64,000 bases of DNA, from contig NC_036453.1 of NCBI RefSeq assembly GCF_002775205.1, positions 9,085,594-9,149,593 on the forward strand, given 5' to 3'. Positions 58,990 to 64,000 of this stretch are shown piece by piece. The notes beneath the pieces are model-generated. The model ran no database searches. It saw nothing but the letters and a program-made list of their open reading frames with translations, and was not told the DNA's origin. A program made the translations under genes and the position numbers. The DNA is from Xiphophorus maculatus. Taxonomy: Eukaryota > Chordata > Actinopteri > Cyprinodontiformes > Poeciliidae. The first letter of the stretch is position 1. Each line of letters begins with the position of its first letter.

Positions 58990-59378
58990 TTGGTTTTAAG
59001 TTCTTCAATTAAGTTTTTGAAAGTTGCTTTTTTACTTTCTGGTCCAAAAAAACTAACTTATAAGTAACTTTTTTCAGCAAAATATATGAGCTTTTTTAAG
59101 TCAATAATTCTTAACATTGATTAAAAAAAAGGATGAGTTCTACTGGCAGGTTATTGTACTTAAAACATGGGAAAATGTCTTGTTATAAGTGAAATAATCT
59201 GCCAGTGGAGCTAGTATAATTTAATCAATATTAAGAAATTATTGATTTAAAATAAACTCCTATATCTTGATGAAAAGTTACTTCTAAGTTAGTTGTAGGT
59301 TAGTTTTGTGTTATTTCAAATGTAGCAAGACTAGCACTAGAAACTAAACCAAACTAAGACTTTGCATTTTTACACTGT
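58990..59378. mobile_element. Palindromic (foldback) MITE
   Basis: The left half (ACTTATAAGTAACTTTTTTC, then CAATAATTCTTAACATTGAT) reappears inverted in the right half (ATCAATATTAAGAAATTATT, then GAAAAGTTACTTCTAAGTTA), around a centre near 59170 with CTACTGGCAG / CTGCCAGTGG. It is an aged copy of a common fish palindromic element. The right end near TTTTTACACTGTGG is clearer than the left. Confidence 0.65.
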
Positions 59379-59379
59379 G

Positions 59380-60106
59380 GTAAAATATCACCCTGGGGTT
59401 CCATACGAGCCACCATACAATCCTCTCAGTGGATTGTATGGTAGAGGAATGTTCTAAGGAATGTTCCTTCCTTTAACATTTGTACCTCCCTTAGAGGAAG
59501 AAACAAATGTTAACAGGTGTGGTAAATTGACTTTCTAGGAGGCCTTGCTGCTCTCCATGAATCTGCCAAGAGCTAAAGATGTTCTGTCTGAATCTTTAGT
59601 GTTTTATTCAGTCAGATCTTAACACACTGAAGTGAACATCAATAGCTGCACCTGCTTCCTAACAGATTACTTTTCAAAATGTTGGAACTTATTTTCTCTG
59701 AGGCTTGTAGAAAAACCTGGTGAACTCTTTATTCTATTTTTGATCTAGTGCTTCCGTGTTTGTTTGTTTTTTCTGTAGAAAGTACCCCCCTTTCAGTTCT
59801 TTAGTTTTTCTTTCTCATAGAAAGTACTCCTGGTAATGTACTTCTGTGTCTCCCCCCCCCCCATTCCCCAATTTAAACTACTCTTGGTGATTATTTGTTT
59901 CCATCCCATTAAAAAAATAGCTTGGCTTCTTGTTTCTGTATAATGGAGTACTTCTCCTAGGAAGCACTCTCACTATCTTCAGCTTTAACATCAGTATATT
60001 TCTTTTTTTCTTTTGCATATAAAGAAATTCTGATCCAGTTCTGCTGTGTTTTTGTTTAGGACCAGTGGTTCTTTTTTATTCTACCCAACACTGGTGATTC
60101 AGTGGA
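59380..60106. other. Intergenic with irregular short-unit array
   Basis: A perfect 12-bp-stem hairpin lies at 59412-59442. From about 59690 to 60060 a loose unit (GAAAGTACTCCTGGT-like, alternating with T-rich spacers) recurs irregularly. No gene is supported. Confidence 0.4.
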
Positions 60107-60239
60107 TGTTGGTCTCCTGTAGTTAGTCCTTTTGTATGAACAAAAATATGAACTGGATAAACACAGGCTGCTGATTGGTTGATTGTGTTGTTAATGGAGA
60201 CAAAACTATTACTTTGGGTATAAAGCAGGAAAAAGTACA

Positions 60240-60306
<67 letters not shown>

Positions 60307-61850
60307 AACGATACGTGCTCATATAATCCTGAGGTTAGACAACACTGCCACCGTGAGGCCAAATGAAATTGTGGCAGTTACAACATAAAACGTTCTGACC
60401 AGTAGAGCATAATTTAAAGGATTTAGAGATTTACTGTTTCCAGGCATGTTGTGCTGTTACTTTTCTTTTTGCTGTTACGGTTTCTATCCCCAGCTGTCAA
60501 AACGTGATGAAGATTCATTATTTTTCGTTTTCCCTCAACAGGTGGTGGTTGAAAAAACGGGTGCAGTTCCTTAATTGGATCACTAGAGGGCTGAAGCCGA
60601 GCAGTTTCCTCTTCCTCTTCAACACCTAAATAATTGGGGTCAAACATCAAGTAAAACATTTTCTTGTAAGTCATTCGTATATAAGTGGCACAAACAAATA
60701 ACGTATTTTGAATATCCTTAAAGAAAAGGGAAATATTTCTAATTTATAAAGAAATAAAGCAAAAGGAAGAGCACAATTTTATTTTCCCTGAGATCCTCTG
60801 AACATTTAGGACAAATATGACTCATTAGTTTTATTAACATTTGTGAGATTTTCATGTCTCTACTTTAACTCCATTCTTAGAAACAAGCAAACAAACTTGC
60901 TGTGGCAGAAGTTAGCCTGGAAAACAAGTAAAGCACTTAAACTGGTCCTGTACTGTCTTCAGGCTGGTTGTTGCGTCTCCTTCATGGAATCTGTTATAGA
61001 GACCGCAGAGCAGGTACGACCTCGCCTTCAAAACAGAAATCTGCTCATTTCCAGGAAAACATCCAGAACGTTCTGCAGGTTAAACTTATCTGAGAAACTA
61101 AGACCCAAACATGTTGCTGATGTTGTCGCTGTTTATCTGTCTGATCTCTAAAGCACAACCCGGGTGCTTGATAAAAAAAATGAGAAGCTAAAAACCATTT
61201 GAAACTTGTCCCACTGACACATATTAAAGCACAAAACATCTGATTTGGTATCTTCTGACACAGGTGTTGACACTTCTCTGGAACTTGGAAATTAAATATG
61301 ACTAAGATATTTGCAGGGAAACCAAGGAACAAAATTCATAACTTCCTCTAGAAGATGAGTTGAAACATCTCTGATTAGTTTCAACTCAATCAATTCTCTT
61401 TGATTTGGGGTCTTCTGACAATCTTCAACTTTAGGATGGATTTTCTCCTCAGAAGCAAACACAGGTTTGATATTTTCCTGTTTTCTTATGTGCTGGGCCA
61501 CCAGGATCCAAAACCCTACCAGAGTAAGATTTACGTATTTCACAGAACTACTGGACCTTTTTCTGACCTCCTCTGAACTGACCTTTGAATTGCCCGTCTT
61601 GCATCTTTTTCTGCCAGAAAATTTTCAAGTCATGTGTGTCTGTGTCTGACTTTCAGATCTGTTATGATTCAGCGGGAAGATGATAATGATGAGGAGGATG
61701 ATGACGACGATGATGATGGTGATGTTTCAGCGTACAAGATCAGTAACCTTCCCATCAGATACTTCACTCCCTTTTCTTACACAATGGATGCCTCATCAAC
61801 TGCAGGAATCAGCAGTGACCCAAGAAGCTGAGTCAAAGATGGAGATGAAG
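60107..61850 (+). pseudogene. Broken tandem copy of the uimc1 3' region
   Basis: Two blocks match uimc1 in the same order and orientation. 60107-60190 matches intron 5 just before exon 6 (44347-44400: CTCCTGTAGTTA, CTGCTGATTGGT, GATTGTGTTG). About 61300-61850 matches 51910-53000, including exon 21, exon 22 and flanking introns. The copy of the exon 21 acceptor changed from CTCAG to CTTAT; the exon 22 acceptor GACTTTCAG is kept. The exon 22 copy keeps GTGATGTTTCAGCGTACAAG and CCCATCAGATACTTCACTCC, but one base is missing where uimc1 reads GAGGCCACAGGATGCC. This shifts the frame to a stop at 61829-61831. VIDL has become VMIQ, and the acidic run is expanded. All exons between 6 and 21 are missing or unrecognisable, so it is a non-functional remnant. 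Confidence 0.82.
60240..60307. repeat. (AAAT)n microsatellite, about 17 units
   Basis: Uninterrupted AAAT repeats inside the uimc1-copy region. The minus-strand ORF with repeated FIYL is a product of the repeat. Confidence 0.95.
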
Positions 61851-64000
61851 AAGGAACCAAAACTGATGGTTCACTTTAAAAATGTACACTTATTTAAAAT
61901 GTTTATTTTTCCACAGAATAACTGTACACAACTCCCGTTATCCTAAAGTATCACATGTATTGTATTTTCCAACAAAGGACCCAATGTTGGGAGAAAATAT
62001 TTTATTTAATTTAACCTACAGTTTTGGCAACACTTCTTAAAGACCTTGCAAACACCAACCACATCCTGGCTGTTCTTATTTATAATAAAGTTCTGCATGT
62101 CCCTTCGACCAGATCTCAAGCACCTTCTGGATTATTCAGTTGACTGTTGGTCCGCTCCTCATCCGTCTTCCACTCCAGAACCCATCTGTCCGCCCTCTGC
62201 CGCAGCCTCCAATGATCCACCTGGACGCCACTCAAACTAACCCATCTTCTGGTAACTGGATCCACTGTTGATACTTTCTGAGAACCAATACCCCGAATCC
62301 ACCAGTGTTCTTCCCAGGCAGATATCACCATTTCCTCAAGTAAGATCAGTTACTCACTCTCACACCTCCCGTTTCTAATGACCCTTGAACTTACCATCTC
62401 TTCTGCTACTTCTTAGTGTGCCCACCTCTCCAGAAGCCCTCTCCAGAAATTCGTTGTTCACATCCTCCATATCTGTGTTTCCTTAATAAATCATATTTTA
62501 CTGATATGTGTTCTGCATGTGGGCAAGAAACCTAGACCCCACCATGACAGCGCTACTTTTGAAATACAGCAAAAGTACAGAACATTTATTTCCAAGTGCT
62601 TAGAAAAATTTGAAAACCATTTGTTGAAATCAAATACATAAACAATAATTAGTGTTTTAACTGACACATAAAACAAAACATAATAGCAGAAGTGATTAAA
62701 AACTGATTAAACTGATTAAGACTGATTAAAAACTGTTGCAATGAAACATGTTTTCATTGTTTGTACCAAGCTCTGTACAGCTTGGTACAACCAAGTTGTA
62801 CAGAGCTGAGTTGATTTACATAGAAACTAGACACCAGCTCTATAGAAGGTGTTCCTGGGAACACTGGTTAAACAGGTTTCTGATTAACATACAGATCTGA
62901 ATAATTCACACCTGAAAAGAAACTCAGGCCCAGAACCATTCAGTGCCTTATTGACTGTCAATACACACAGACAGACAGTGCTTGAGATGTAAAGGGATAA
63001 TTTAGTAAGATACTAAATGTGTTTGAGTTTATTTCTGAGTCCATAATCACACCTGGGTCTTGTTTGTGCATTTTAGATACAATTAACTGAATTAAACTTG
63101 TATAAATTGTCACATCAGTTGAAAATGGTAGTATTTTCAGTTTATTTTCAGTACAGTATTAGTATTTGCGGGGGTTTAGGGAACATAGCTGCTAGTTACA
63201 CAGCTAGCATATAAATACTTCAGATCCCCTCTAAAATACTTTAATACCTATTTCAATAGTTCAAACAACAAGAATACCTTAATATGTAATAATACACACA
63301 GTGAAACTGTATTAGCACTGCTGTAGAAGTCAGTCAGTTTGCAAATGTTAGCCAGTAGCATAAGAAAAGCTTCCCAGAATAATTCTGAAATAAATTTGTC
63401 AAAGATCCACAAATACTGAACGTTGAAAAGCAGAGGTCCACTGTGTCTCTTATTCAGGTTGTTGTGACTGATTTTAAAGAAACATGCTCAAATTTGAGGA
63501 CTTACATCAACATCAACACGGTAAGGGCTGCTATTCAGGGTAAAAATCTAATTTATTCTGCAAAATATCCCAGGGTCTAAAAAAGTGAGGAGACTTCAAA
63601 CAACCAGCGAAGATTACAGACACGATGCTCTTCTGAATATGACCTTAACCCAATCAGCTTATTAGAAACAGGAAGTGGAGGAAAATCATATTTACCTACA
63701 CTTTTAGGTGCTAAACTTTAAAGTGAAGGTCAGCAGTTTAATTTCAGCCCTTATCATGGGAGTGCACTGCAAGAAAATTGTTGCATTAAGGATATTTTGT
63801 ACAGATGAACCATAAGAATAGTTTGTTCTTTTTTTCAAACTCCTTAAAGGGAATATTGTGACTAGCACAAGGCAAACAGAATCTTTTGTGAATGATTTGT
63901 ATTTTTAGTCCTTAGATGCAGCTTGTCCTTTGAATTTGTGCTCCTCCTTTTCATGTTTGTGTTTTTCATTCCCCTGAGATTTGTCTTTCTGCTAAGACAC
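61851..64000. other. Intergenic, nothing firmly recognised
   Basis: No supported gene. Around 62050-62540 there is a GC-richer stretch ending with an AATAAA (about 62484) and CTGCATGTGGGC...CATGACAG, which resembles a retroelement 3' end. I cannot fix its borders. A triple inverted-repeat structure lies at 62761-62807. Confidence 0.4.

Noticed and set aside
60123..60362. Minus-strand ORF with repeated FIYL
   Set aside because: Generated by the AAAT microsatellite.
60423..60674. Minus-strand 83-codon ORF with an EEEEETARLQPSSDP-like stretch, looking like a possible exon
   Set aside because: It lies inside the decayed uimc1 copy region and I found no convincing splice sites or partner exons. 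It could be an exon of an unknown minus-strand gene, but the evidence is too thin.

Overview
The window looks like a teleost (bony fish) nuclear genome, probably percomorph-like. It is AT-rich, with compact multi-exon vertebrate genes set in long non-coding stretches full of fish-typical mobile DNA: a Rex3 (RTE) LINE, an intact Tc1-like transposon, hAT MITEs, tRNA-derived SINEs, a Tx1-type LINE ORF1, a solo LTR and a pogo-like element. No bacterial, organellar or CRISPR features were seen. All repeat and family names come from recognition by eye, not from a search.

Layout. 1-19 kb: no protein-coding host gene identified. It holds a CpG-rich candidate promoter/5' exon near 1.0-1.3 kb and a dense mosaic of old transposons (hAT MITE at 6.8-7.1 kb, solo LTR at 8.8-9.5 kb, Tx1-like LINE ORF1 at 10.2-11.05 kb, Rex3 at 11.68-13.48 kb, degraded L2/CR1-like LINE at 16.9-17.8 kb, minisatellite at 18.3-18.8 kb). 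19.3-26.2 kb (+): st6gal1, a Golgi beta-galactoside alpha-2,6-sialyltransferase in seven coding exons. 26.5-28.1 kb: a complete Tc1-like transposon with an uninterrupted 340-aa transposase. 35.1-37.7 kb (+): a beta-group connexin with a single coding exon and a non-coding 5' exon. 40.1-53.3 kb (+): uimc1 (RAP80), the ubiquitin- and SUMO-reading adaptor that brings the BRCA1-A complex to DNA breaks. About 21-22 exons were joined by hand, and every junction from exon 2 onward keeps phase. 53.3-64 kb: intergenic DNA with a foldback hAT MITE, inverted Tc1 relics, a palindromic MITE and a broken tandem copy of the 3' end of uimc1 at 60.1-61.85 kb.

The three host genes lie on the same strand but are functionally unrelated (glycosylation, gap junctions, DNA repair); nothing suggests co-regulation. 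The most interesting material is in uimc1. It has an array of seven Ser-Pro-x-Phe motifs (six SPVF, one SPTF), the phospho-ligand that BRCA1 BRCT domains read in CtIP, Abraxas and BRIP1. A typical N-terminal SUMO-interacting motif exists but is out of frame by one nucleotide in this sequence, and a second VIDL-type SIM lies in the last exon. The window also holds many short, perfect, short-loop inverted repeats scattered through otherwise unremarkable DNA.
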